Shown piece by piece: positions 36,195 through 42,977 of a DNA stretch of 64,000 bases. Both the position numbers and the translations under genes were made by a program. Positions within the stretch are counted from its first letter, which is position 1; every line of letters starts with the position of its first letter. This stretch comes from Pseudactinotalea suaedae (GTDB lineage: Bacteria; Actinomycetota; Actinomycetes; Actinomycetales; Beutenbergiaceae). The notes below the pieces were generated by a model. The model was given only the letters and a program-made list of their open reading frames with translations. It was not told the DNA's origin and did no database searches. The DNA lies in the NCBI RefSeq assembly GCF_009733815.1, contig NZ_WNXY01000002.1:310001-374000 (forward strand). The letters are read 5' to 3'.

Positions 36195-36779
36195 TCACGA
36201 CCGACGCGTCGCGGAGCGTCGCGACGACACCGCGGGATCTGGATCAGGCACCGGCGTCCGCTCGGCGTCGAAGACCGACATGATGACCGTCGCGGTGCTG
36301 GTGAAGCCGATGGCGAGGGCGAGAAGGAGAGAGGGGACGAAGTCGCTCGGCGAGGGGTTGGAACCGCCGAGCATCCACGGCAGGACGACCAGGGCCACGA
36401 CCGCGAGCGAGGTGCAGACCTCGTTCGCGGCCAGCGCGGGCGACCTTCTCGTCGCCCCCTTCTTGAGGATTCGACGGGTCGTGTCGACGGTGGCGACCAC
36501 GAGCGCCGCCGCGAACACCAAGAACGCGCCACGCGCCCAGACGGGCTCCGCACCGACAAGTGCGAGAGGCACGATCAAGGGCAGGCTGTAGGCGATGAGC
36601 ACCCACCGGGCTCCGGCCCGCATGTACCGGTCCGACGCGCTGCCCGCGGCACCGCGGGATCGGTGCAGCACCGAGTCCAGGTAGAAGAACACCGCCACGA
36701 TGAACGTGCCGACGAGGGTCGCCGCGATGCCCGCGATGCCGAGCAGAACTTCGTCGGTCACCTCACCCACGATCGTCAC
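36195..36779 (-). CDS. Membrane protein of unknown function
   Basis: A protein of 194 residues with five or so hydrophobic segments (LLGIAGIAATLVGTFIVAVFFYL, ARWVLIAYSLPLIVPLAL, AFLVFAAALVVATV, SLAVVALVVLPWML, LLLALAIGFTSTATVIM). I recognise no family. The start is a GTG at 36779 with AGAGGA close upstream; a second GTG three codons on is possible. It stands alone between the SDR and LuxR genes on the same strand. Confidence 0.6.
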   Translation of the reverse strand: MTIVGEVTDEVLLGIAGIAATLVGTFIVAVFFYLDSVLHRSRGAAGSASDRYMRAGARWVLIAYSLPLIVPLALVGAEPVWARGAFLVFAAALVVATVDTTRRILKKGATRRSPALAANEVCTSLAVVALVVLPWMLGGSNPSPSDFVPSLLLALAIGFTSTATVIMSVFDAERTPVPDPDPAVSSRRSATRRS

Positions 36780-36833
36780 CTTCCTCTCGCCACCGCTCTC
36801 GGGACCGGGCGAGTCGGCGCTGCGCCGTGAGGC

Positions 36834-37607
36834 TCAACGCCCGCGCTCTTCGCTGATGGAGTTCGCACCGTCGACGGTGATGAGCTGACCCGTGATGTAC
36901 GACGCGCCGTCATCGGCGAGGAACGCGATCGCGTGCGCCACCTCGTCCGCGGTGCCCGACCGGCCGACGGGTGTGGCTGCGCCCAGGACCCGCTCGTAGT
37001 CGGAGGCCGATGAGGTGTCGATCCACCCTGGAGCGACGGCGTTCACCGTGATGCCCGCCGCGGCCATGTCGATCGCCGTCGCGCGCGTGAGTCCGACGAC
37101 GCCGGCCTTCGCCGCGTGGTAGGCGACGTCGCCGCCATAAGCGGCGACCGGCCCCGACACCGATGACACATTGACGATCCGGCCGTAGCCGGCCGCCTGC
37201 ATGGGCCCCGCCACCGCACGGGTCATCAGGAACGTCGTCGTCAGGTTTCGATCGAGTGAGGCACGCCAGCCGTCAAGAGACAGCGTGTCGACCGTGCCCG
37301 AAGCGTACGAGCCGGACACGGACGTCATCCCGGCGTTGTTGACGAGGATGTCGACGCCTCCGAAGGAACCCCACGTGCGCGCGACGACGGCGGCCACGCC
37401 GGCCGGATCGGTGAGGTCGGCGACCACCCCCTCCGCTCGGACGCCGGCGGCCCGCAGCTCTGCGACCCGCTCGAAGATGCGATCCGTTGTCGATGTGATC
37501 ACCACACGACATCCGCCGGCGCCGAGAAGTCGAGCTGCCGCGAACCCGATTCCGTGTGCGCTGCCCGCGCCGGTGATGATGGCGACTCGCTGTCCCCGCA
37601 TGGTCAT
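36834..37607 (-). CDS. Short-chain dehydrogenase/reductase (FabG-like SDR)
   Basis: A protein of 257 residues with the classical SDR marks: cofactor motif TGAGSAHGIGFA, NNAG at the NAG position, a catalytic Ser in NVSSVSG, and the YHAAK pair. The C-terminus GQLITVDGANS is also typical. The ribosome site AAAGG lies about seven bases from the ATG. The family oxidises alcohols or reduces ketones with NAD(P)(H). It lies just outside the proposed island and could in principle serve as a sugar-acid dehydrogenase for the fucose pathway, but nothing in the sequence proves that. Confidence 0.88.
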   Translation of the reverse strand: MTMRGQRVAIITGAGSAHGIGFAAARLLGAGGCRVVITSTTDRIFERVAELRAAGVRAEGVVADLTDPAGVAAVVARTWGSFGGVDILVNNAGMTSVSGSYASGTVDTLSLDGWRASLDRNLTTTFLMTRAVAGPMQAAGYGRIVNVSSVSGPVAAYGGDVAYHAAKAGVVGLTRATAIDMAAAGITVNAVAPGWIDTSSASDYERVLGAATPVGRSGTADEVAHAIAFLADDGASYITGQLITVDGANSISEERGR

Positions 37608-37641
37608 GGTGGAACCTTTCGTTCAGTGGCGTCGGGGATGC

Positions 37642-37790
37642 TCACGAGGCGAGCACACTGCCGATTCCTCGGCCCTCGAACGCGGGGCGACGACGTCTGT
37701 GTGGGCCAGGACGACCAGCTCGCTGGCCTCCTGGTAGCCGACGAACCGGACTCGACGACGAACGGGGAGTCCGGGTGCGCCCCGTGTTGA
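37642..37790 (-). pseudogene. Broken GNAT acetyltransferase (COG2388-like) remnant
   Basis: The minus strand encodes GYQEASELVVLAHTDVV in one frame and PAFEGRGIGSVLAS followed by a stop in another. Joined, these give the conserved HTDVVPAFEGRGIGS core of the small COG2388/YjdJ-type acetyltransferases. A frameshift splits the core, and the protein ends right after the acetyl-CoA loop, so it is non-functional. Confidence 0.6.
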
Positions 37791-37892
37791 ACGCCCTGGC
37801 CCATGACCAGCGTGCTGGAGGAGGTGAGGCCTTCGCGTCGGTGAAGGTCACTGACGACGCCCCGGCTAGGTAGCTGCTCGGACACCGTGTCC

Positions 37893-38046
37893 TCACTCGC
37901 CTCCGGGCGGGCCTGGTTTGATAGCCATCTCGAGCCCGTGCTCATCGGAGAAGCCGAGTCGCTTGACTGTCGCGTTCTGCACCACCTGCACCAGCGCGTC
38001 TCGCTGCTCACTCCTGCACGTGGGCGAGAACTGAAGGCCGCGCCGT
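37893..38046 (-). other. Short open segment, possible gene remnant
   Basis: About 50 codons are open on the minus strand (ending VVQNATVKRLGFSDEHGLEM, then AIKPGPPGGE and TGA at 37895) with no convincing start. I do not recognise it. It lies between the GNAT remnant and the tRNA-like repeat, in a 640-bp stretch without intact genes, and is probably debris. Confidence 0.25.
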
Positions 38047-38154
38047 CATGACACAGGGCCGGTCTCGTCGATCAGCCACGTGCTTGTGAGTTCAGGGACT
38101 TCGCCGTCCTCGCTCCGCTGCGGCGGCTCCTCGAATTACCGGCCTGCTCAACGC

Positions 38155-38191
38155 CAGAGGGACCAGGACGAAAAATGTCCTGGTCCCTCTG
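38155..38191. terminator. Perfect 15-bp hairpin next to the tRNA-like repeat
   Basis: CAGAGGGACCAGGAC (38155-38169) is the exact reverse complement of 38177-38191, around the loop GAAAAAT. It lies six bases downstream, in tRNA direction, of the copy of the tRNA-Ala 3' end. The intact tRNA has a similar hairpin at the same side, so this was probably the original terminator of the tRNA locus. Confidence 0.65.
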
Positions 38192-38197
38192 ACCTTG

Positions 38198-38216
38198 TGG
38201 AGCTAAGGGGAATCGA
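38198..38216. repeat. Partial tRNA-Ala 3' end, candidate attachment site
   Basis: TGGAGCTAAGGGGAATCGA matches 18 of 19 bases of the 3' end of the intact tRNA-Ala gene at 54051-54069, in the same orientation. The remainder of a tRNA is absent here. A displaced tRNA 3' end on the far side of foreign DNA is the standard footprint of site-specific integration. Confidence 0.6.
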
Positions 38217-38308
38217 CTCGCAATCGCCTGCACCTGCAGTGATGCCTGGGTCTGCTGCACGGATAGGTGACACCTGATCTGCCTAGCCCACGGGGTTGGG
38301 CTGGAAGG

Positions 38309-38611
38309 ATGATCGCTGTGACCAAGCCGTATCCCAAGGAGTTCCGCGACGACGTCGTGCGGGTGGCCAGGAACCGTGAGCCCGGTGTCGGGCTGGAGCA
38401 GATCGCGAAGGACTTCGGGGTCCACTTCACGACTCTGTATGACTGGATGAAGAAGGCCGACATCGCCGACGGTGAGCGCCCGGGCACCACCGAGATCCAG
38501 TCCGCTGAGCTGCGTGAAGCGAAGCGTCGGATCAAGACCCTCGAGCAAGAGGTCGAGGTGCTGCGCCGTGCTGCGGCGTACTTCTCTCAGGCGCATCTGC
38601 CGGGAAAATGA
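38309..38611 (+). CDS. IS3-family transposase OrfA
   Basis: A protein of 100 residues. It begins KPYPKEFRDDVVRVARN and has a helix-turn-helix (LEQIAKDFGVHFTTLYDWMKK) for binding the inverted repeats. A leucine-zipper-like helix (LREAKRRIKTLEQEVEVLRRA) follows, for multimerisation with OrfAB. The stop at 38609-38611 follows directly on a slippery heptamer, so part of the ribosomes should continue into orfB. The upstream in-frame ATG at 38267 lies in the terminal repeat region and is unlikely. Confidence 0.93.
   Translation: MIAVTKPYPKEFRDDVVRVARNREPGVGLEQIAKDFGVHFTTLYDWMKKADIADGERPGTTEIQSAELREAKRRIKTLEQEVEVLRRAAAYFSQAHLPGK
38602..38608 (+). other. Programmed -1 frameshift slippery site between orfA and orfB
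   Basis: In the orfA frame the sequence reads G GGA AAA then TGA, a canonical X XXY YYZ heptamer. Slipping back one base places the ribosome on ATG of orfB and yields the OrfAB transposase. The same ATG can also serve for reinitiation, since it overlaps the orfA stop. Confidence 0.75.
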
Positions 38612-39510
38612 GCTACCCGCTCGTCCGTGACCTTGCCGATGACGGGATCCCCGTGACGGTGACGTGCCGGGTGCTCAAGATCGCCCGTCAGCCCTACTAC
38701 CGTTGGCTCGCCAACCCGGTCACGACCGCAGAGCTCGACCAGGCATATCGCGCCAACGCTCTCCTCGACGCCCACCGCGACGACCCCGAGTTCGGGTACC
38801 GGTTCCTGGTCGATGAGGCCCGCGACGCCGGCATGCCGATGGCAGAGCGGACCGCGTGGAGGATCTGCCGAGACAACGGCTGGTGGTCAGCGTTCGGCAA
38901 GAAGCGCGGCAAGAACGGCAAGAAGCCCGGACCGCCCGTCCACGACGACCTGTGGGCGGTGGTCGACGACAATGGCCGGACCCGGCACGCCTTCACGGCA
39001 TCCGCGCCGAACGAGCTCTGGATCGGCGATATCACCGAGCACTGGACGGGCGAGGGAAAGCTCTATGTCTGCGCGTTCAAAGACGTCTTCTCCAACCGGA
39101 TCGTGGGCTACTCCATCGACTCCCGGATGACGTCCCGACTCGCGGTCACCGCGCTGAACAACGCCGCTGCCAGGCGCGGTGACGTCTCTGGGTGCGTCGT
39201 TCACACCGATAGAGGGTCCCAATTTCGAAGCAGGAGATTCGTCCACGCCCTGAACCGCCACAGCATGGTCGGATCCATGGGCCGAGTCGGTGCAGCCGGC
39301 CACAATGCCGCCATGGAGAGCTTCTTCAGCCTGCTCCAGAAGAACGTCCTCAACCGCAGAATCTGGGCAACCCGGGAAGATCTCAGGATTGCCGTCGTGA
39401 CCTGGATCGAGAGGACCTACCACCGGCGACGCAGACAGGACGCACTCGGCAGGTTGACGCCCATCGAGTACGAGACCATCATGACCACGCCAGCCAGTCA
39501 GGCTGCGTGA
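38608..39510 (+). CDS. IS3-family transposase OrfB (DDE integrase core)
   Basis: A protein of 300 residues in the -1 frame relative to orfA. It has an N-terminal HTH_21-like region (LLDAHRDDPEFGYRFL, AERTAWRICRDNGWWS). The catalytic core shows the DDE acids in LWIGDITEHW, VVHTDRGSQF and HNAAMESFFS, and ends with the usual RRRRQDALGRLTPIEYE. The reading frame is intact, so the element may still be active. OrfAB made by frameshift is the active transposase; free OrfB and OrfA usually modulate it. Confidence 0.93.
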   Translation: MSYPLVRDLADDGIPVTVTCRVLKIARQPYYRWLANPVTTAELDQAYRANALLDAHRDDPEFGYRFLVDEARDAGMPMAERTAWRICRDNGWWSAFGKKRGKNGKKPGPPVHDDLWAVVDDNGRTRHAFTASAPNELWIGDITEHWTGEGKLYVCAFKDVFSNRIVGYSIDSRMTSRLAVTALNNAAARRGDVSGCVVHTDRGSQFRSRRFVHALNRHSMVGSMGRVGAAGHNAAMESFFSLLQKNVLNRRIWATREDLRIAVVTWIERTYHRRRRQDALGRLTPIEYETIMTTPASQAA

Positions 39511-39791
39511 CTAACCACTGTCACCCGTTCGTGCAGCAGACCCAGACGATCCGGGTCCGCCTGCCGTCCACTGCGTGCGGCAGCTCGGCGGTGTCAACGG
39601 CTCGATGTGGTCGGCCGTTGTCAAAGAGCGGAGCGCGGGGGTAGAGCGATCGTGGAGAGCGCGCTCACCGTCCCCCGCGTGGCGTGAAGCCGCTTGTGCA
39701 GCTCCTACCCGTGCAGGGCGCCTCCTGCAACTGACCGAGGATGGCCAACTCGAGCACGGTGCCGCGACCCGGTCAGGTAGACGCCCGTTCC

Positions 39792-39937
39792 GCGAGATCA
39801 CGCGGCCGGTACTGGAGTACGTGCGGTCGCTGCGGCGCTCCTCGCCGTGTGACCCGGGGATGCCCGAGTACGTCGTGGGTCACTGGTGGGGGCAGCTGTT
39901 GCACAATCAGTGCGCCTTGCGAGCCAAGCCCCTCGGT
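39792..39937 (+). pseudogene. C-terminal remnant of an APC-family amino-acid permease
   Basis: The plus strand encodes EITRPVLEYVRSLRRSSP and then PEYVVGHWWGQLLHNQCALR, with the intervening hydrophobic strand disrupted and the end lost. The PEYVVGHWW-LLHNQ-ALR block is typical of the cytoplasmic tail of actinobacterial APC permeases. There are no membrane helices upstream. The rest of the 468-bp stretch between the IS and the aldo/keto reductase shows no other recognisable gene. Confidence 0.6.
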
Positions 39938-40012
39938 CGCGGCGCGCCCACCGACACCGGAGTCGCACTCATCGAACGCGAGCGCGGGCAGCGCGCCGCC
40001 CTCCGTCCGCGA

Positions 40013-40963
40013 TCAGCGCGCGGGGGCCAGCGCAGGCCACACCGAGGCGCCCAGAGGCGAGCGGGCAAGGGCGATGTTGCGCCGGACTTGAGCCGAGCTA
40101 TCTGCGCCGAAGACCACGGACGCCACAGCAGCGTGTTGCAGCGGGAACTGCAGCGCGGCCGCCGGCAGCGCCACACCGAGATTCAGGCAGTTGTTCGCGA
40201 GCCGGACAGCCTGGTGAAGGACGTCCTCGGGCACGCCGGCATACTCGTATCGGGAGAGCTCGTCGGGCTGCTCCGATGCCAAGATCCCCGAGTTGAACGG
40301 GGCAGCCGCGATCACGGCGATCCCGCGCTCGAGGCACAGCGGCAGCAAGACGTCCTCGGCTTCCCGCTCCAGCAACGTGTACCGCCCTCCGAGCATGAGC
40401 ACGTCCACGTCGTGGTGCTTGGCCACATGGATGAGGCCGGCGAGCGTCCGGGCGCCGACGCCGATCCTCTGCGCGACGCCCTCGGCGGTGAGCGCCCGCA
40501 TAGCTGGAAGCGCCGTCCGCAGCGACTGCTCGAGATCGTGCTCGTCCGGGTCGTGCAGCAGCAGGGTGTCGACTGCGTCCAAGCCCAATCTCGACAGCGA
40601 GCTCTCGACGCTGCGCAGCACTCCGGACCTGCTCGGATCCCACCGTCGCCGGTGGCTGGCGGGGACATCGAACTGCTGGTCGTCCCGGCGGCCGATCGTC
40701 TCAGGTGAGGGCTCGAGCACCCGCCCGACCTTCGTCGAGATCTGGGCCTGGGAGGCGTCGACCTCGCGCAGGAAGTCGCCGAGGCGCCGTTCAGAGAGTC
40801 CGAGGCCGTAGTGCGGAGCCGAGTCGTAGTAGCGCACGCCCGCATCCCAGGCTGCGCGGAAGAGCTCTCGTACCTGCTCGTCGCTGCGGTGGCGGTAGAG
40901 ATTCCCCGCCGCTGCCGTACCGAGCCCGAACCTCGGGTAGGGAGATATCGGTGCCGGGCTCAT
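40013..40963 (-). CDS. Aldo/keto reductase, probable L-fucose 1-dehydrogenase
   Basis: A protein of 316 residues whose ATG at 40963 overlaps the mutarotase stop (ATGA). The AKR fold shows in RFGLGTAAAGN, DSAPHYGLGLSERRLG (catalytic Asp/Tyr), STKVGR and LLLHDPDEH. These features, with the missing C-terminal NADPH tail motif of classical AKRs, resemble the D-threo-aldose 1-dehydrogenase/L-fucose dehydrogenase group. In context it should oxidise L-fucose to L-fuconolactone with NAD(P). The pairing with a mutarotase and a lactonase-like hydrolase supports this; L-rhamnose or L-galactose are alternative substrates. Confidence 0.8.
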   Translation of the reverse strand: MSPAPISPYPRFGLGTAAAGNLYRHRSDEQVRELFRAAWDAGVRYYDSAPHYGLGLSERRLGDFLREVDASQAQISTKVGRVLEPSPETIGRRDDQQFDVPASHRRRWDPSRSGVLRSVESSLSRLGLDAVDTLLLHDPDEHDLEQSLRTALPAMRALTAEGVAQRIGVGARTLAGLIHVAKHHDVDVLMLGGRYTLLEREAEDVLLPLCLERGIAVIAAAPFNSGILASEQPDELSRYEYAGVPEDVLHQAVRLANNCLNLGVALPAAALQFPLQHAAVASVVFGADSSAQVRRNIALARSPLGASVWPALAPAR

Positions 40964-41286
40964 CGCGAGACCTGCTCCGCGAGATCCCACACGAGCGGCA
41001 GGCCCGCACCGGCGTCGGAATAAGTGAATTCGACGTCCAGCAGCTCCGCCATGCGTTCCTGCCACACGAGATTGGCGGGGTGGTGAGCAAGCTGTTCCTG
41101 GAGGTGCTGGAAGTCATCGACGTCCACGACGTGGAAGAGATCGAGGCCATCACGCCAGATCCGCCACGAACGGACACCGGCGCCGCTGATCGCCGCGGCG
41201 AGCTCGGCGGGAATGGTGCGATGGACCTCCTCGTAGACGGCTTCCATGCCGGGCTTGAGTCTGGTGCGGAGCGCGATCGAGCGCAT
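40960..41286 (-). CDS. L-rhamnose/L-fucose mutarotase (COG3254)
   Basis: A protein of 108 residues, the usual length. The opening RIALRTRLKPGMEAVYEEVH-like segment (here starting RSIALRTRLKPG) and the active-site regions YEEVHRTIPAEL, GVRSWRIWRDGLDLFHVV and the final NLVWQERMAELLDV match the dimeric ferredoxin-like RhaM family. It converts alpha and beta anomers so the dehydrogenase gets its preferred form. The gene lies between the GntR regulator and the AKR, in one operon. Related family members serve rhamnose or fucose; the fucosidase downstream favours fucose. Confidence 0.85.
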   Translation of the reverse strand: MRSIALRTRLKPGMEAVYEEVHRTIPAELAAAISGAGVRSWRIWRDGLDLFHVVDVDDFQHLQEQLAHHPANLVWQERMAELLDVEFTYSDAGAGLPLVWDLAEQVSR

Positions 41287-41300
41287 GGGGTCCTCTCGGG

Positions 41301-41981
41301 CTAGGTGTCCAGCCAGGGTCGGATGCGGTTGGCGGTGGCACGGATGTGGGAGATGAGTGCGTCCTGCGCGCCCTTGGGATCGCCTTGCCTGAGAGCGGCC
41401 ACGATGGCCTCGTGCTCCCGGATGGCGCTGTTGCCCTGCTTGGCCTCGTACCGCAGGCGGAACGTGCGCACGTGCGGGTGGGTGCGCTGGAAGGCGGTCG
41501 TGAGCGCCTGGTTGCCGGCGATCTGCAGCAGACGCATGTGGAACCGCACATCGTGCTCCTGCAGTCGCCGGAACGACTCGTAGTCGTCGCCGTCGAGGGG
41601 GCGCGGCACCGTGTCGAGCTCGGCCTGAAGGGCTTCGATGTCCGCCTTGGTGGCGCGCAGCGCAGCGGTGGAGACGGCCCATCCTTCGACAACCTCGCGG
41701 AACTGGCACAGGTCGTCAAACTCTGCGGCCGAGAGCTGTTCGGTGGCGAAGTAGCCCCGCATGCTCTCCTTGAGGACCAGGCCGTCGGCCTCGAGCCGAG
41801 CAAGCGCTTCACGGATCGGCGTCGACGAGACACCGAGCTCGCGTACCAGCGCATCGATGCTGATCTTCGATCCAGGCCGGATCTGCTGGTCCATGATCAG
41901 TGCCATGAGCCTGTCGTAGACAGAGTCGACCAGCATCTGCCTGCTGAGCTGACCTACGGGCGTCGTGGAGCGATCGTTCAT
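41301..41981 (-). CDS. GntR-family (FadR subfamily) regulator of the fucose genes
   Basis: A protein of 226 residues from the ATG at 41981, with AGGGGGAA upstream and an ATGA overlap with the lactonase gene stop. A winged helix covers residues 20-85 (VYDRLMALIMDQQIRPGSKI, LGVSSTPIREALARLEADGLV), followed by an all-helical FCD effector domain. FadR-type proteins usually bind sugar acids or carboxylates and recognise T-N-G-T...A-C-N-A sites. Two such sites lie in the divergent promoter between the lactonase and the lactate dehydrogenase genes, so this protein most likely represses both arms. Confidence 0.92.
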   Translation of the reverse strand: MNDRSTTPVGQLSRQMLVDSVYDRLMALIMDQQIRPGSKISIDALVRELGVSSTPIREALARLEADGLVLKESMRGYFATEQLSAAEFDDLCQFREVVEGWAVSTAALRATKADIEALQAELDTVPRPLDGDDYESFRRLQEHDVRFHMRLLQIAGNQALTTAFQRTHPHVRTFRLRYEAKQGNSAIREHEAIVAALRQGDPKGAQDALISHIRATANRIRPWLDT

Positions 41982-42826
41982 AGTTCCCCCTCGTGGATGT
42001 CGAGCCCATACCACTCCAGCACCGAGCCCGACCACATTCTCGACCGCTCGGCCGCGCTCCAGGACCTGATCCACTCGTCGACGTCTGCCACGACCTCGCC
42101 GTAGTCACCCCCGATCAGCGAGACCGGCCAGTCCGAGCCCCACATGAGGCGGTCGGCACCGTACAGATCGGCCACGGTCTCGACGAAGTCCCGAGCGTGC
42201 TGGTCGAATCCGGGCGACGATCGCAGTCCGGAGACCTTGACGGCGACGTTCTCCGCAGTGGCAAGCGCCGTGACGCCGTCCCGCCACGACACGGCCGCTG
42301 CGAGAGGTCGGCGCAGGTCAGGTTTTCCGAGGTGGTCGACCACGAACCGGGTCATCGGATACCGCCGGCACAGCTGAAGGGCAGCAGCCAGGTTCCCGGG
42401 ATGGACCAGCAGGTCGACGGTCAGTCCGAGCCGGCCGGCGGCCTGCGCGGCGGCGCCAGCGGGGCGTGACGCGAGCCAGTCGAGATCGGTGAGGTACTCG
42501 GCCTGCAGCCGGATGCCAACAAGAGGCACGCCCTCCATCTCCAGAAGGGCAGATAGCTGGCGCTCCGGCGGCAGAGTCGGCTCCAACCAGCCGACGACGC
42601 CCGCGACGACGGTCGATGCCGCTGCCTGGGCGAGCAGGTATGGGGTCTCGGCCGCGTCGGGAACCGTTTGCACAAGGACGGCGCGCTCGACACCGTGCGG
42701 TGTGGCTGCGGCCCGCCAGTCGTCGAGCCAGAAGTCGGTTTCGAGGGTGGGGCGATGTGCTGCCGGGATCCACGTCTGTGGCCAGTCGCGGTGCCGCCAG
42801 ATGTGGTGGTGCGAATCAATCCGCAT
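41978..42826 (-). CDS. Amidohydrolase 2 family protein, probable L-fuconolactonase
   Basis: A protein of 282 residues with a strong AAGGAG site seven bases before the ATG at 42826. The family (COG3618) opens RIDSHHHIW, the metal-binding HxH of strand 1. It continues with GVERAVLVQTVP, RFVVDHLGKPD, VAVKVSGL and LMWGSDWPV, the last carrying the catalytic Asp. Members hydrolyse sugar lactones such as L-fucono-1,5-lactone or L-rhamnono-lactone. It is the first gene of the leftward operon (lactonase, GntR, mutarotase, AKR), all overlapping or closely spaced. The order fits conversion of L-fucose to L-fuconate. Confidence 0.87.
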   Translation of the reverse strand: MRIDSHHHIWRHRDWPQTWIPAAHRPTLETDFWLDDWRAAATPHGVERAVLVQTVPDAAETPYLLAQAAASTVVAGVVGWLEPTLPPERQLSALLEMEGVPLVGIRLQAEYLTDLDWLASRPAGAAAQAAGRLGLTVDLLVHPGNLAAALQLCRRYPMTRFVVDHLGKPDLRRPLAAAVSWRDGVTALATAENVAVKVSGLRSSPGFDQHARDFVETVADLYGADRLMWGSDWPVSLIGGDYGEVVADVDEWIRSWSAAERSRMWSGSVLEWYGLDIHEGEL

Positions 42827-42846
42827 CCCATACTCCTTTCCGTGTT

Positions 42847-42860
42847 TCGTACACGATACG
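42847..42860. promoter_or_regulatory. GntR operator, copy 1 (lactonase side)
   Basis: TCGTACACGATACG contains the near-palindrome TCGT-AC-ACGA, the FadR-type pattern. It lies 21 bp upstream of the lactonase start and shares 13 of 14 bases with copy 2. A GTGACA/TATCGT promoter pair on the minus strand appears to overlap it. Confidence 0.7.
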
Positions 42861-42940
42861 CGATGCACCCTTTGGCTGTCACGGGTCGGAATCGTTGCAC
42901 TGAGGGACGCGCAGTTGTCTACTTGCGTGATTGTCGTGCA

Positions 42941-42954
42941 TCGTGCACGATACG
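42941..42954. promoter_or_regulatory. GntR operator, copy 2 (lactate dehydrogenase side)
   Basis: TCGTGCACGATACG contains the perfect palindrome ATCGTGCACGAT when the preceding base is included. It lies 24 bp upstream of the lactate dehydrogenase start. Together with copy 1 it would let one regulator control both divergent operons. Confidence 0.72.
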
Positions 42955-42977
42955 TGGCGAACCCACGAGGGAGTGTG

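Larger units (their letters stand above)
38247..39544 (+). mobile_element. IS3-family insertion sequence, complete
   Basis: The element is about 1298 bp. The terminal inverted repeats are TGGGTCTGCTGCACGGATAG at the left (38247 on) and TGGGTCTGCTGCACGAACGG read inward from 39544; both continue GTGACA, with 23 of 26 positions matching. Ends begin TG and finish CA, as usual for IS3. It holds overlapping orfA and orfB with a -1 frameshift signal. Flanking bases (GCC at left, GAC at right) do not form a target duplication, so one end may have recombined since insertion. Confidence 0.9.

Noticed and set aside
36834-37607. SDR as the 2-keto-3-deoxyfuconate dehydrogenase of the fucose pathway
   Set aside because: The family fits, but the gene is outside the island, separated by remnants and an IS, and has no matching operator.
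38247-39544. Target-site duplication at the IS3 element
   Set aside because: Three-base flanks GCC and GAC do not match, nor do shifted alternatives by one base.
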